A stretch of 64,000 nucleotides of DNA from Pontibacter chinhatensis (GTDB taxonomy: Bacteria > Bacteroidota > Bacteroidia > Cytophagales > Hymenobacteraceae), in assembly GCF_900113285.1 (NCBI RefSeq), contig NZ_FOOT01000001.1, forward strand, positions 1-64,000, in the 5' to 3' direction. Positions 35,397 through 44,897 of the stretch are shown here, piece by piece. Both the position numbers and the translations under genes were made by a program. The notes under the pieces were generated by a model. It did not search any database and was not told where the DNA came from. It saw only the letters and a program-made list of their open reading frames with translations. How positions within the stretch are numbered: position 1 is the first letter of the stretch; the number at the start of each line of letters is the position of its first letter.

Positions 35397-36872
35397 ATGA
35401 AGTATTTTATTTTCCTCCTTACCTTTTTATTTTCCTTTAAAGCATATTCCGGGCCGGATAGCACTGCTGTGAAACCTCGCTATGCCGTGGCAGAAAAACT
35501 GGCTACTGCCGTTCGCTTTAAAACGATTTCTGCCTTAGAGCCCGAAGATTTCAAATACGAGGAGTTTACCAACTTGCACGCCTACCTGGCTGATGCTTTT
35601 CCGCTGGCGCATGAGCGGCTGCAGGTGGAGGTGATAAACAACTACAGCCTGCTATTTACCTGGCAGGGACAGAACTCCGCCTTAAAACCGGTGCTGTTTA
35701 TGGCGCACATGGATGTGGTGCCCGTAGAAGCCGCCTCGGAGGAGGACTGGCTGGAGGAACCTTTTGCCGGCGTGGTGAAGGATGGCTTCGTGTGGGGCCG
35801 CGGAACTATGGACGACAAGTATAGAGTGGTGACGATGCTGGAAGCGGTAGAGCGGCTTCTGGAGCAGGGCTATGAGCCGGAACGGACATTATACCTGGCT
35901 TTTGGGCACGATGAGGAAATCGGCGGCGACGAAGGGGCTGGGAAAATAAGCGAGCACCTGCAGCAACTGGGGGTGCAACTGGAAGCCGTATTTGACGAGG
36001 GACTGGCCGTGGCCGAAGACGTTATCCCTGGTATTAAGGAGCCCCTGGCTTTGGTGGGCACCGCTGCTAAAGGTAGTTTGAACCTGCTGCTCACTGTAAA
36101 AGGGGAGGGCGGGCATTCCTCCGCGCCACCTTCCGAAACGCCCATCGGTATACTGAGCCGCGCCATCAGCCGCCTGCACCAGAACCCCTTCAAGCCAAGG
36201 CTCACCTCCACCACCCGAGAATCAATGGAAATTCTAACTGAGCGGATGGGTGGCAAGTATAAATTTGCGATGCGGCACTATGGGCTGTTTAAGAAAAAGA
36301 TACTCAAGAAACTGGCAGAAGACCAAGCCACGGATGTGCTGATTCGCACGAAACTGGTGCCCACCATTATTGCCGGGGGCGAGAAAAACAACGTGCTGCC
36401 CCGGCAGGCAACCGCTGTACTCAACGTTCGCATCCTCAATGGAGAGACCGACCAAACCGTGATAGACTATGTGCGAAAGGTGATAAAGGATGAGCGGGTA
36501 GAAATCTCCCAATATGGTGTGTACACGCCCTCTTCCCCCGAAACGCCAACCGATACCTGGGTGTACGATGCCTTGAAAAGCACCATCCTGCATACGTTCC
36601 CGGATGCGCTGGTGGTGCCTGCGCTCTTCCCCGGCGCTACAGATGCCAGGCACTACAGCAATCTAACCTCCAATATTTTTAGGTTTGCGCCACAGGTCGT
36701 GAACCGGGAGTCTGCCCAGCTGGTCCATAATGTGAATGAGCGGATAGGAATGGATGTGCTGGAGAAAAGTATAGGCTTTTATACTACTCTTGTGCTAAAC
36801 ACCTGTGGCAGTGCTGAGATAGAGCACTTAGCTGACTTGGAAGATGCCTTCTATGGTATAATCTCGGAGTGA
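35397..36872 (+). CDS. Exported M20-family metallopeptidase
   Basis: A 491-residue dizinc peptidase of the carboxypeptidase-S/aminoacylase group, with a signal peptide (residues 1-18, ending KAYSG). Metal and catalytic motifs in order: VLFMAHMDVVPV (His, Asp), WGRGTMDDKYRVV (bridging Asp), FGHDEEIGGDEGA (catalytic Glu-Glu), and GGHSSAPPSETP in the dimerisation domain, with FPGATDARHY near the end. Substrates are probably peptides or N-acylated amino acids. A possible -7 box, TATTTTTG, lies at 35273-35280. Confidence 0.9.
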   Translation: MKYFIFLLTFLFSFKAYSGPDSTAVKPRYAVAEKLATAVRFKTISALEPEDFKYEEFTNLHAYLADAFPLAHERLQVEVINNYSLLFTWQGQNSALKPVLFMAHMDVVPVEAASEEDWLEEPFAGVVKDGFVWGRGTMDDKYRVVTMLEAVERLLEQGYEPERTLYLAFGHDEEIGGDEGAGKISEHLQQLGVQLEAVFDEGLAVAEDVIPGIKEPLALVGTAAKGSLNLLLTVKGEGGHSSAPPSETPIGILSRAISRLHQNPFKPRLTSTTRESMEILTERMGGKYKFAMRHYGLFKKKILKKLAEDQATDVLIRTKLVPTIIAGGEKNNVLPRQATAVLNVRILNGETDQTVIDYVRKVIKDERVEISQYGVYTPSSPETPTDTWVYDALKSTILHTFPDALVVPALFPGATDARHYSNLTSNIFRFAPQVVNRESAQLVHNVNERIGMDVLEKSIGFYTTLVLNTCGSAEIEHLADLEDAFYGIISE

Positions 36873-36898
36873 GCCCGGAAAATTAATTTAAGGGAAGG

Positions 36899-36929
36899 TT
36901 TGTTTTTTCCGCTTTAGCTTCTACATTTG
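36899..36929 (+). promoter_or_regulatory. Promoter of the trp operon
   Basis: TTTG at 36899-36902, a 19-bp spacer, and TACATTTG at 36922-36929: an exact fit to the Bacteroidota consensus TTTG-N19-TAnnTTTG. The trp leader peptide starts 52 bp after it. This is the best promoter match found in the window. Confidence 0.8.
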
Positions 36930-36981
36930 CAAGTGTAGGGTAAGCGAAAAACGATTTCCCATATATTCAGAAAAAGACACA

Positions 36982-37065
36982 ATGATTCAAAATCTTCATA
37001 CGGCATGGTGGTGGCACGTTACAAAAAGTATCGTGGACAGCCATTCTATGCCGAATATGAAGTAA
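36982..37065 (+). CDS. trpL: Tryptophan operon leader peptide
   Basis: A 27-residue frame beginning MIQNLH and containing three consecutive Trp codons (AWWWH, codons 9-11). It ends at TAA 37063-37065, 88 bp before trpE and 32 bp before a strong intrinsic terminator. Tandem rare-Trp codons followed by a terminator define a classical Trp attenuator. The arrangement may belong to the described Bacteroid-trp RNA class, which I cannot check here. Confidence 0.88.
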   Translation: MIQNLHTAWWWHVTKSIVDSHSMPNMK

Positions 37066-37093
37066 CATATAAAAGCATTAATCCAAGGGTATA

Positions 37094-37129
37094 AAAGGCC
37101 TGCTGTTCACGAGAATGGCAGGCTTTTTT
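37094..37129 (+). terminator. trp attenuator terminator
   Basis: An 11-bp stem (37098-37108 paired with 37113-37123, including two G-U pairs) with loop ACGA, followed by a run of six T (37124-37129). It ends 24 bp before the trpE start, so transcription into trpE depends on it not forming. Confidence 0.85.
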
Positions 37130-37152
37130 GTTTTCTATCACCTTAAAGCAAC

Positions 37153-38565
37153 ATGAGTAAGTATAAACTAACCACCACACACAAGCAATTACTGGCCGAC
37201 ACGCTGACGCCGGTGAGCGTGTACCTGAAGCTGCGCGACAAGTTTCCCAACAGCATTCTGCTCGAAAGCTCGGATTACCACGGGGCAGAGAACAGCTTCT
37301 CCTACATCTGCTGCAACCCCATGGCAAGTATAAAAGCCGAGCAGGAGGTGCTGACAGAAACCTTCCCGGATGGAACGGTGAGAACCACTGCCATTACCAA
37401 AGAAACTGATGTACCGGGTTTGCTGGCAGCTTTTTCAAAGAGCTTTGAGGTGGAGGAGAACAAGCAGTTTAACTTCATCCACAACGGCCTGTTTGGCTAT
37501 ATGAGCTACGATGCAGTGCGCTACTACGAGGACATAGCCATCACCAAGAAAGAAGGGCGCGCCGGCATTCCGGATTTATACTACGCCGTGTACCGCCACA
37601 TTATCGCCATCAACCACTTCACTAACCAGGCCTATATTTTTGCGCACAACTACAACCAGGGCGATGACGATGGCATTGCGCAGCTGGAAGCGATTCTGAA
37701 CAGCCGCAACATCCCGAGTTTTACCTTCAAAACCACCGGCCAGGAGGAGCATAACATTTCGGGGCAGGAGTTTCTGCAGAACATTGCCAAAGCCAAGGAG
37801 CATTGCTTCCGGGGCGATGTGTTTCAACTGGTTTTATCACGACGTTTTGCCCAAGGGTTCCAAGGGGATGAGTTTAACGTGTACCGCGCCCTGCGCTCTA
37901 TCAATCCGTCGCCTTACCTATTTTACTTCGACTACGGCAGCTTCAAGATTTTCGGCTCTTCGCCGGAGGCGCAGCTGGTGATAAAAGACCAGAAGGCGAG
38001 CATTTACCCGATTGCCGGCACGTTCCGCAGAACCGGCGACGATGCCGCCGATGCCGCGCTGGCGGAGAAACTGCTGGCCGACCCCAAGGAAAACGCCGAG
38101 CACGTGATGCTGGTAGACCTGGCCCGCAACGACTTGAGCCGCAACGGCCACAGCGTGGAGGTAGAGACTTTCCGCGAGATTCAGTTCTACTCGCACGTGA
38201 TTCACCTGGTGTCTAAAGTAACGGGCACGCTGCACAACCAGGAAGATGCGCTGAAAATGGTGGCCAGTACTTTTCCGGCCGGCACACTCTCCGGGGCACC
38301 TAAGCACAAAGCCATGCAGCTCATCGACAGGTATGAAACCACTAACCGTAACTTCTACGGCGGCTGCATCGGCTTCCTCGACTTCAACGGCAACTTCAAC
38401 AGCGCCATCATGATTCGCTCGTTTCTGAGCAAAGACTACAGGTTATACTTCCAGGCAGGTGCCGGCATTGTGGCGGCCTCTGACCCGGAGAGCGAACTTC
38501 AGGAGGTAGACAATAAACTGATGGCGCTGCGCCGCGCCCTGGAACTGGCCCAAAACATCAACTAA
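37153..38565 (+). CDS. trpE: Anthranilate synthase component I
   Basis: A 470-residue chorismate-using enzyme that releases anthranilate. The N-terminal LLESSD motif (about residue 36) is part of the tryptophan feedback site. The catalytic half has GDVFQLVLSRRF, SPSPYLFYFDYG-like sequence, IAGTFRRTGDD, ARNDLSRNG and GTLSGAPKHKAMQLID. Length is slightly shorter than in enterobacteria but normal for Bacteroidota. First structural gene after the attenuator, 1 bp before trpG. Confidence 0.96.
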   Translation: MSKYKLTTTHKQLLADTLTPVSVYLKLRDKFPNSILLESSDYHGAENSFSYICCNPMASIKAEQEVLTETFPDGTVRTTAITKETDVPGLLAAFSKSFEVEENKQFNFIHNGLFGYMSYDAVRYYEDIAITKKEGRAGIPDLYYAVYRHIIAINHFTNQAYIFAHNYNQGDDDGIAQLEAILNSRNIPSFTFKTTGQEEHNISGQEFLQNIAKAKEHCFRGDVFQLVLSRRFAQGFQGDEFNVYRALRSINPSPYLFYFDYGSFKIFGSSPEAQLVIKDQKASIYPIAGTFRRTGDDAADAALAEKLLADPKENAEHVMLVDLARNDLSRNGHSVEVETFREIQFYSHVIHLVSKVTGTLHNQEDALKMVASTFPAGTLSGAPKHKAMQLIDRYETTNRNFYGGCIGFLDFNGNFNSAIMIRSFLSKDYRLYFQAGAGIVAASDPESELQEVDNKLMALRRALELAQNIN

Positions 38566-38566
38566 C

Positions 38567-39130
38567 ATGAACGTACTCGTAATCGACAACTACGACTCCT
38601 TTACCTTTAACCTGGTGCACTTGCTGCAGGAACTAGGGGCCACTGTTACCGTGCGCCGCAACGACAAAACCACGCTCGAAGAGGTAGGCCAATTTGACAA
38701 AATCATGCTTTCGCCGGGTCCGGGTATTCCGGACGAGGCGGGGCTGCTGAAAGAAATCATCCGCACTTATGGTTCGAGTAAAGACCTGCTTGGCGTGTGT
38801 CTCGGCCATCAAGCCATAGGCGAAGTATACGGCGGTAAGTTGTTTAACAGCAACGATGTATGGCACGGAGTAGCCACACCGGTGCAGGTGATTTGTGAGG
38901 AAGATCCGCTTTTTGACGGGCTGCCTAAAGAGTTCGAAACTGGCCGCTACCACTCTTGGTTGGTAGAGCAGGAATTGCCCGAGTGCCTAGTCGCCACAGC
39001 CGTGGACGAGCAAGGTCGCATCATGGCGCTGCGCCACAGAGAGCACAAAGTACGCGGTGTGCAGTTCCACCCCGAGTCAGTGCTGACCAAGCATGGCCGG
39101 GAGATGATTAAGAACTGGTTAGAGAGTTAA
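38567..39130 (+). CDS. trpG: Anthranilate synthase component II (glutamine amidotransferase)
   Basis: A 187-residue class-I amidotransferase supplying ammonia to TrpE. It has the start VLVIDNYDSFTFNLVHLLQE, the oxyanion SPGPGIP, the nucleophile Cys in LGVCLGHQAIG (about residue 78), and His/Glu in VQFHPESVLT (about residues 167-170). It is not fused to trpD. It could also serve aminodeoxychorismate synthase, as in other bacteria. Confidence 0.96.
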   Translation: MNVLVIDNYDSFTFNLVHLLQELGATVTVRRNDKTTLEEVGQFDKIMLSPGPGIPDEAGLLKEIIRTYGSSKDLLGVCLGHQAIGEVYGGKLFNSNDVWHGVATPVQVICEEDPLFDGLPKEFETGRYHSWLVEQELPECLVATAVDEQGRIMALRHREHKVRGVQFHPESVLTKHGREMIKNWLES

Positions 39131-39156
39131 GAGTTGAGAGTTAAAAGTTAAGAGTC
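39118..39156 (+). repeat. GAGTTA-type low-complexity tract between trpG and trpD
   Basis: Repeated units of AGAGTTA/GAGTTGA/AAAGTTA start within the last trpG codons and fill most of the spacer to trpD. The tract belongs to the same family as the tracts before trpB, hisH and hisIE. Confidence 0.6.
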
Positions 39157-39181
39157 GTGATACTTGATACTAAGAAAAGAA

Positions 39182-40189
39182 ATGAAAGAAATACTAAACC
39201 ACTTATTCGAACATAAAACCCTGACCAAGGAGCAGGCGCGGGAGGTGCTGGCCGATATTACCAAAGGCAAGTATAACCAGAGCCAGGTGTCCTGCTTCCT
39301 GACCGTGTTTATGATGCGCAGCATAACGGTGGAGGAACTCGAAGGCTTCCGCGACGCGCTGCTGGAGCTCTGCCACCGCGTGAATTTGGATGCCTACAAC
39401 CCGATTGATCTGTGCGGCACGGGCGGCGACGGAAAGGATACCTTTAATATTTCCACGCTATCGTCCTTTGTGGTAGCGGCTAATGGCGTGGCGGTGGCCA
39501 AGCACGGCAACTATGGCGTGTCTTCGTCGTGTGGCTCTTCGAACGTGCTGGAGGCGCTGGGCATTAAGTTTACGACCGATACAGATGCCCTGGAACGCAG
39601 TATCGAAAAGTATAACATCTGCTTTTTGCACGCGCCGCTGTTCCACCCGGCCATGAAAGGGGTGGGAGCCATCCGGAAAGACTTGGGCGTAAAGACGTTC
39701 TTTAACATACTCGGCCCGATGGTGAACCCGGCCTTCCCGAAGCGCCAGCTGGTGGGCGTGTATAGCCTGGAACTGGCCCGCATGTACAGCTACCTGTACC
39801 AGCAAACCGACACCCGCTATACTATTCTGCACAGCCTCGATGGCTACGATGAAGTTTCGCTGACCAGCCCCTTCAAAGTAATTTCCGACAGCAAAGAGGC
39901 TTTGCTAGACCCGGCTGCGCTTGGTTTGCCTACTTTAATGCAAGAGCAAATTAAAGGGGGCGGAAGTATCGCATCGGCTGCCGATATCTTTCTGAAGGTA
40001 CTGAAAGGAGAGGGCACCGAGGCCCAGACTGCCGTCGTGTCGGCCAACGCAGCGATGGCCTTGCAATGCGCGCGTCCGGAACTGGCGCTGCAGGAAGCGG
40101 TAAGTATAGCCAAAGAAACACTTGAATCAGGTAAGGCTTACCAGTTATTTAACAGCCTGGTAAACGACCAGAAACTGGTGGAGGCCTAG
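39182..40189 (+). CDS. trpD: Anthranilate phosphoribosyltransferase
   Basis: A 335-residue enzyme joining anthranilate and PRPP. It has the signature DLCGTGGDGKDTFNIST (PRPP loop), VAKHGNYGVSSSCGSSNVLEALG, FLHAPLFHPAMK and NILGPMVNP. The open frame can begin with TTG at 39164, but the ATG at 39182 (MKEILNHLFEHKTL) matches the usual start. Third gene of the trp operon. Confidence 0.95.
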   Translation: MKEILNHLFEHKTLTKEQAREVLADITKGKYNQSQVSCFLTVFMMRSITVEELEGFRDALLELCHRVNLDAYNPIDLCGTGGDGKDTFNISTLSSFVVAANGVAVAKHGNYGVSSSCGSSNVLEALGIKFTTDTDALERSIEKYNICFLHAPLFHPAMKGVGAIRKDLGVKTFFNILGPMVNPAFPKRQLVGVYSLELARMYSYLYQQTDTRYTILHSLDGYDEVSLTSPFKVISDSKEALLDPAALGLPTLMQEQIKGGGSIASAADIFLKVLKGEGTEAQTAVVSANAAMALQCARPELALQEAVSIAKETLESGKAYQLFNSLVNDQKLVEA

Positions 40190-40235
40190 TTAATTTCCAA
40201 ACCTCCATATCTCCAAATTCTCAAATCAGAATATC

Positions 40236-41051
40236 ATGAACATACTCGAACAAATCATCTCCACCAAGTATAAAGAAGTAGCCGAACGCAAGGAACTTTA
40301 CCCGGTAAAGCTGCTGGAGAAGAGTTTATACTTTGAGACCCCTTGCATTTCGCTGGAGCGTTACCTGTTGCGCGCTGACAAGAGCGGTATTATTGCCGAA
40401 ATCAAGCGCAAGTCTCCTTCCAAAGGCGATATCAACCCCTATGTGTCGGTGGAGCGCACGTCAGTTAGCTACATGCAGGCGGGCGCCTCGGCACTGTCGG
40501 TGCTGACGGATGGTCCATACTTTGGCGGCAAAAATGAGGACCTGATGACGGCCCGTAAGTTTAACTATTGCCCCATTTTGCGCAAGGATTTCACGGTGGA
40601 TGAATACCAGATTGTGGAGTCCAAATCGATTGGGGCCGATGCTATACTTTTAATTGCCGCTGCGCTGGAGCCTGCCCGCCTAAAGCAACTGGCCGCTTTT
40701 GCCCGCTCGCTGGGCCTGGAAGTGCTGCTGGAAGTGCACAACCTGGAAGAGTTGCAGCAAACGCTTTGCGACGAGGTAACCGTGGTGGGCGTGAACAACC
40801 GCAACCTGAAAGACTTCGTGACAGACGTGAATACCTCGCTGGAACTGGCTAACCATATCCCGAGCGGCATCACCAAAATCTCGGAGAGCGGTATCAGCAA
40901 GCCTGAAACCCTGGTTACACTTAGACAGGCAGGCTACAACGGCTTCCTGATTGGAGAGACGTTTATGCAGAACAGCCGTCCGGGTCAATCGGCTGCTGCC
41001 TTCATCAAAGAGTTTAAGCAGCTGCTGGCGCAACGGGAGGTATCGGCATGA
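40236..41051 (+). CDS. trpC: Indole-3-glycerol phosphate synthase
   Basis: A 271-residue TIM-barrel enzyme closing the indole ring. Motifs: IIAEIKRKSPSKGDI (catalytic Lys), ALSVLTDGPYFGG, LRKDFTVDEYQI, VLLEVHN, VVGVNNRNLKDF and SESGISKPE. The 46-bp spacer upstream is a CCAAA/CTCCA low-complexity sequence. The stop codon overlaps the start of trpF by 4 bp (ATGA). Confidence 0.96.
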   Translation: MNILEQIISTKYKEVAERKELYPVKLLEKSLYFETPCISLERYLLRADKSGIIAEIKRKSPSKGDINPYVSVERTSVSYMQAGASALSVLTDGPYFGGKNEDLMTARKFNYCPILRKDFTVDEYQIVESKSIGADAILLIAAALEPARLKQLAAFARSLGLEVLLEVHNLEELQQTLCDEVTVVGVNNRNLKDFVTDVNTSLELANHIPSGITKISESGISKPETLVTLRQAGYNGFLIGETFMQNSRPGQSAAAFIKEFKQLLAQREVSA

Positions 41052-41668
41052 AAATAAAAGTATGCGGCATGCGCGATCCGGAGAATATCCGTCAGGTGGC
41101 GGCGCTCACGCCCGATTACATGGGCTTTATCTTCTACGAGGGCTCTAAACGCTATGCGGAAGGACACATTTCGCCGGAGTTGCTGGCAGAGCTGCCGCAA
41201 AGTATAAAAAAGACCGGTGTGTTCGTGAATGCTCCTTTTGAAAGTATAAAAGCTGCCGTGGAGAAGTATAAACTCGATGCGGTGCAGCTGCACGGAAAGG
41301 AGTCGCCAAGAGCATGTGCTGAGGTAAAGGGCTTAGGCGTGGAGGTAATCAAGGTTTTTTCGGTGGATGACCGCTTTGCTTTCGAGAACACGCTACTTCA
41401 TGAATCCTGCGCCGACTACTTTCTGTTCGACACCAAAGGGCAGGAGTACGGCGGCAACGGCATCCCCTTCGACTGGGAGTTGCTCAAAGGCTATCTCTCC
41501 CCAAAGCCATACTTCCTGAGCGGCGGTCTGAACCTAGAGAATGTGAAATACCTCGATAAAGTACGCCCTCAGCCTTACGCCATCGATGTAAACAGCGGTT
41601 TTGAGCAGGAGCCAGGGCTGAAGAAGGTGGAGGAGCTGAAGCTGCTCTTTGAGCAAGTGAAGAGTTGA
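41048..41668 (+). CDS. trpF: Phosphoribosylanthranilate isomerase
   Basis: A 206-residue TIM-barrel enzyme of the third step of the tryptophan branch. Catalytic Cys in KVCGMRDPENI (residue 5), AVQLHGKESP, FLFDTKGQEYGGNG with the catalytic Asp, FLSGGLNLENV, and DVNSGFEQEPGLK. It overlaps trpC by 4 bp. Three octamer copies lie within 72 bp (41201, 41243, 41265), read as QSIKK, ESIKA and EKYKL. It is the functional counterpart of the Cys-less relative at 14702-15325. Confidence 0.95.
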   Translation: MKIKVCGMRDPENIRQVAALTPDYMGFIFYEGSKRYAEGHISPELLAELPQSIKKTGVFVNAPFESIKAAVEKYKLDAVQLHGKESPRACAEVKGLGVEVIKVFSVDDRFAFENTLLHESCADYFLFDTKGQEYGGNGIPFDWELLKGYLSPKPYFLSGGLNLENVKYLDKVRPQPYAIDVNSGFEQEPGLKKVEELKLLFEQVKS

Positions 41669-41775
41669 AAGTTAAAAGTTATAAGTAATAGTATAAAACA
41701 TGAACGCGATGAGTTATAGGGCTAGAGTTTGAGTTCATAAAACTCATAACTCATAACTCTTAACTCTTAACTAAA
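41660..41775 (+). repeat. AACTC/GAGTT tract between trpF and trpB
   Basis: From the end of trpF the sequence carries GAAAGTTAAAAGTTATAAG units, an octamer copy (41690), then GAGTTATAGG, GAGTTTGAG and finally ACTCATAACTC and TCTTAACTC repeats ending 5 bp before the trpB ATG. No coding frame or terminator was seen in it. Confidence 0.6.
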
Positions 41776-41780
41776 GAGCA

Positions 41781-42971
41781 ATGAGCTATCACGTTAACGA
41801 AAAAGGTTTTTACGGCAAGTTCGGCGGAGCCTACATCCCCGAGATGCTGTACCCCAATGTGGAGGAGCTGCGGCAGAACTACTTGCGCATCATACAGGAG
41901 CCGGACTTTCAGCAGGAGCTGCAGGCGCTGCTAAAGGATTATGTAGGTCGGCCTTCGCCTTTATACTTTGCCCCGCGCCTTTCCGAAAAGTATAACACCA
42001 AAGTATACCTCAAGCGCGAGGATCTCAACCATACCGGTGCCCACAAAATTAATAACACCATCGGGCAGGTGTTGTTGGCCAAGCGCTTAGGCAAAAAGCG
42101 CATCATTGCCGAGACCGGAGCCGGGCAGCATGGGGTGGCGACGGCTACCGTTTGCGCGCTGATGGGCCTGGAGTGCATCGTGTATATGGGCGAGGTGGAT
42201 ATCGAGCGGCAGGCGCCGAACGTGGCCCGCATGAAAATGCTGGGCGCACAGGTAGTAGCAGCCACCAGTGGAAGCAAGACTTTAAAAGATGCCACCAACG
42301 AGGCTATCCGTGATTGGATTAACAACCCAGAGGATACTTACTATATCATTGGTTCTGTAGTAGGGCCTCACCCGTACCCGGACATGGTCGCCCGTTTCCA
42401 GGCGGTGATTTCGGAGGAGATAAGGGTGCAGCTGCTGGAAAAAGAAGGCACCGAGTTACCAACCTATGTGGTGGCCTGCGTGGGCGGCGGCAGCAATGCG
42501 GCGGGTGCTTTTTACCACTACCTCGATGAGCCTGAAGTACAGTTGGTAGCCGTAGAGGCAGCCGGCAAAGGCATTCATTCCGGCGAGTCGGCGGCGACCT
42601 CTATACTTGGCAAAGACGGTATCATTCACGGGAGCCGCACCTTGCTCATGCAGACTGAGGACGGGCAGATCACAGAGCCATACTCTATTTCCGCCGGCTT
42701 GGATTACCCGGGTGTTGGTCCGCTGCACGCACATCTGTTTGAAAGTGGCCGCGCCCGTTTCGAGAACGCCACCGACGAAGAGGCCCTGCAGGCTGTGCTG
42801 GAGCTAACCCGTCTGGAAGGCATTATCCCAGCACTGGAGAGTGCGCACGCGCTGGCGGTGCTGGAGCGACTGCAGGCCAAGCCCGACGATATCGTGGTAA
42901 TAAACCTCTCCGGTCGCGGCGACAAAGACTTATCTACTTACCTAAAGCATTTTCACTTCGATGAGCAATAG
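41781..42971 (+). CDS. trpB: Tryptophan synthase beta subunit
   Basis: A 396-residue PLP enzyme making tryptophan from indole and serine. It has [16 protein letters not shown], the PLP-lysine motif [16 protein letters not shown] (about residue 86), [12 protein letters not shown], the phosphate loop [10 protein letters not shown] and NLSGRGDKD near the end. Length is normal. It overlaps trpA by 11 bp. Confidence 0.97.
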   Translation: MSYHVNEKGFYGKFGGAYIPEMLYPNVEELRQNYLRIIQEPDFQQELQALLKDYVGRPSPLYFAPRLSEKYNTKVYLKREDLNHTGAHKINNTIGQVLLAKRLGKKRIIAETGAGQHGVATATVCALMGLECIVYMGEVDIERQAPNVARMKMLGAQVVAATSGSKTLKDATNEAIRDWINNPEDTYYIIGSVVGPHPYPDMVARFQAVISEEIRVQLLEKEGTELPTYVVACVGGGSNAAGAFYHYLDEPEVQLVAVEAAGKGIHSGESAATSILGKDGIIHGSRTLLMQTEDGQITEPYSISAGLDYPGVGPLHAHLFESGRARFENATDEEALQAVLELTRLEGIIPALESAHALAVLERLQAKPDDIVVINLSGRGDKDLSTYLKHFHFDEQ

Positions 42972-43737
42972 ACTTAAGCGCCTGTTTGCACAGAAGCCAA
43001 AGGGCTTACTTTCGGTATACTTTACAGCGGGCTTCCCGAACCTGAACGATACCGAGACCATCATCCTGGAGCTGGAGAAAAACGGCGTGGACCTGCTGGA
43101 GATTGGCATGCCTTTCTCCGACCCATTGGCTGATGGGCCTACGATACAGGCCAGTAGCACCGTCGCCTTAAAGAATGGCATGACCATTCCGAAACTTTTC
43201 GAGCAACTGCAGGACATCCGCCAGAAAACGCAGATTCCGCTGGTACTGATGGGCTACCTGAACCCGGTGATGCAGTACGGCGTGGAGCGGTTTTGCCAGA
43301 AAGCCGCTGAGGTAGGTGTAGACGGCATCATCCTGCCCGACCTGCCTCTGCAGCAGTATGTGGAGGAGTATAAGGAGCTGTTCGAAAAGTATAACCTGAG
43401 CAAAATTTTCCTAATCACGCCCCAAACGCCGGAGGCCCGCATCCGTGAAATCGACAGCCTCAGCAACGGCTTTATTTACATGGTGTCGTCGGCCTCTACC
43501 ACGGGCAAAACAGTGGGCTTGGCTGAGCAGAGCCAGGCATACTTTCAGCGTGTGTCGGAAATGAAGCTGCAAAACCCGGGCGTTATCGGCTTCGGCATCC
43601 ACGACAAGGATACTTTTGAGGCTGCCTGTACGCATGCCAGCGGCGCCATAATCGGCAGTGCTTTTGTGAAGGCGCTGCATCGGGAGGGAAGCCTCCCGGA
43701 GAACATCAAATCATTCATCCAAAGCATCAAAAACTAA
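42961..43737 (+). CDS. trpA: Tryptophan synthase alpha subunit
   Basis: A 258-residue TIM-barrel subunit that cleaves indole-3-glycerol phosphate and passes indole to TrpB. It has YFTAGFPN, the catalytic Glu and Asp in [16 protein letters not shown] (residues about 46-60), [23 protein letters not shown], and GFGIHDKD. It begins within the last codons of trpB, indicating coupled synthesis of the complex. Confidence 0.96.
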   Translation: MSNRLKRLFAQKPKGLLSVYFTAGFPNLNDTETIILELEKNGVDLLEIGMPFSDPLADGPTIQASSTVALKNGMTIPKLFEQLQDIRQKTQIPLVLMGYLNPVMQYGVERFCQKAAEVGVDGIILPDLPLQQYVEEYKELFEKYNLSKIFLITPQTPEARIREIDSLSNGFIYMVSSASTTGKTVGLAEQSQAYFQRVSEMKLQNPGVIGFGIHDKDTFEAACTHASGAIIGSAFVKALHREGSLPENIKSFIQSIKN

Positions 43738-43738
43738 C

Positions 43739-44749
43739 ATGATCATACAACTGCAGCAAGGGATTCCGGCGGAACTGAAGGAGAATATTCTGAAGCAGGT
43801 ACAGGAAATCGGCTACAAAGCCAATGAAGTCGTTACGCAGCAGGCGCACTACCTGGTGGCCATCGGAAAAAAGGAGTTCGATATTCGCCAGATCGGGCAG
43901 CTGCCGGGCGTGGCCGATATTCACCGGGTGTCGGAAGAGTATAAACTTATCTCCCGCAGGTGGCGCGTGGAGCCAACCCGCATCGATTTAGGTGACGGGG
44001 TGATGGTGGGCGAAGGCAACTTCAGCATTATGGCCGGGCCGTGCTCTATCGAAGGCGAAGAGCAGGTGGAGCGTGTGGTGGCGCACCTGGTGGAGAATAA
44101 TGTGAAAATCATGCGGGGCGGGGTGTTTAAGCCGCGCAGTTCACCCTATGCCTTCCGGGGTCTGGGGATTGACGGCCTGAAAATGTTCCACCGCATTTGT
44201 CGCGAAAACGGTATCAAGATCATCACGGAAGTGATGCAGGTGTCGCAGATCGAGGAGATGATCGATTATGTGGATGTGTTCCAGGTGGGCGCGCGCAACA
44301 GCCAGAACTTTAATCTGTTAGATGCCTTGGGAGAGGCGCAGAAGCCAGTACTCTTGAAGCGCGGCATCTCGGGAACGCTGGAAGAATTGCTGCAGGCGGC
44401 GGAATACATCTTCTCCAACGGCAACGAGAAAATCATGCTTTGCGAGCGCGGCATCCGCGGCTACGAAAAAGCCTACCGTAACATACTGGATTTAAATGCG
44501 GTGCCGGTACTGAAGGAGAAAACACATCTGCCCGTAATTGTAGACCCGTCGCACGGCATCGGCCTGCGCGACTACGTAGCAAGTATGGCGTTGGCCTCGG
44601 TAATGGCCGGGGCAGACGGCGTAATTTACGAAACGCATTATACCCCGGAAAAGGCTTTCTCGGATGGGCAGCAAACCCTGAATTTTCAGGAGTCGGAGCG
44701 TTTGATTAAGCGGATGCGTCAGGCTTATGAACTGCGGGAGAGTTTTTAG
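43739..44749 (+). CDS. aroF: 3-deoxy-7-phosphoheptulonate synthase (DAHP synthase), type I-beta
   Basis: A 336-residue enzyme of the first shikimate step (PEP plus erythrose 4-phosphate). Residues 1-68 form a ferredoxin-like regulatory domain (VAIGKKEFDIRQIGQLPGV), as in the Thermotoga-type enzyme. The barrel has IMAGPCSIEGEEQ, FKPRSSPYAFRGLG, VGARNSQNF, LLKRGISGT and VDPSHGIG. There is no chorismate mutase domain. It starts 1 bp after trpA, so precursor supply is placed under the trp attenuator. Confidence 0.93.
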   Translation: MIIQLQQGIPAELKENILKQVQEIGYKANEVVTQQAHYLVAIGKKEFDIRQIGQLPGVADIHRVSEEYKLISRRWRVEPTRIDLGDGVMVGEGNFSIMAGPCSIEGEEQVERVVAHLVENNVKIMRGGVFKPRSSPYAFRGLGIDGLKMFHRICRENGIKIITEVMQVSQIEEMIDYVDVFQVGARNSQNFNLLDALGEAQKPVLLKRGISGTLEELLQAAEYIFSNGNEKIMLCERGIRGYEKAYRNILDLNAVPVLKEKTHLPVIVDPSHGIGLRDYVASMALASVMAGADGVIYETHYTPEKAFSDGQQTLNFQESERLIKRMRQAYELRESF

Positions 44750-44774
44750 TTCGTTAATCGTTGATCGGGTTTAT

Positions 44775-44876
44775 GGCGCGAGCGTCCTCGCTCGTGTCCG
44801 GGTATAGCTTGGGCCTCTGGCCCAGCCGGATTACAAATCCGGTTTTATAGTAAGGTTCGGATTGCAAATCCGAACC
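44775..44876. repeat. Cluster of four short palindromes (REP-like)
   Basis: Four different short hairpins follow one another: CGAGCG-tcct-CGCTCG (44779-44794), TGGGCC-tct-GGCCCA (44810-44824), CCGGATT-aca-AATCCGG (44826-44842) and GGTTCGGATT-gca-AATCCGAACC (44854-44876). They are not followed by T-runs, and no gene is present. They look like repetitive extragenic palindromes rather than terminators. Confidence 0.65.
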
Positions 44877-44897
44877 AGCAAAATCAATATAGTGGTT

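Noticed and set aside
44775..44876. CRISPR-like repeats
   Set aside because: The palindromes differ in sequence and spacing, and there are no uniform spacers or cas genes.
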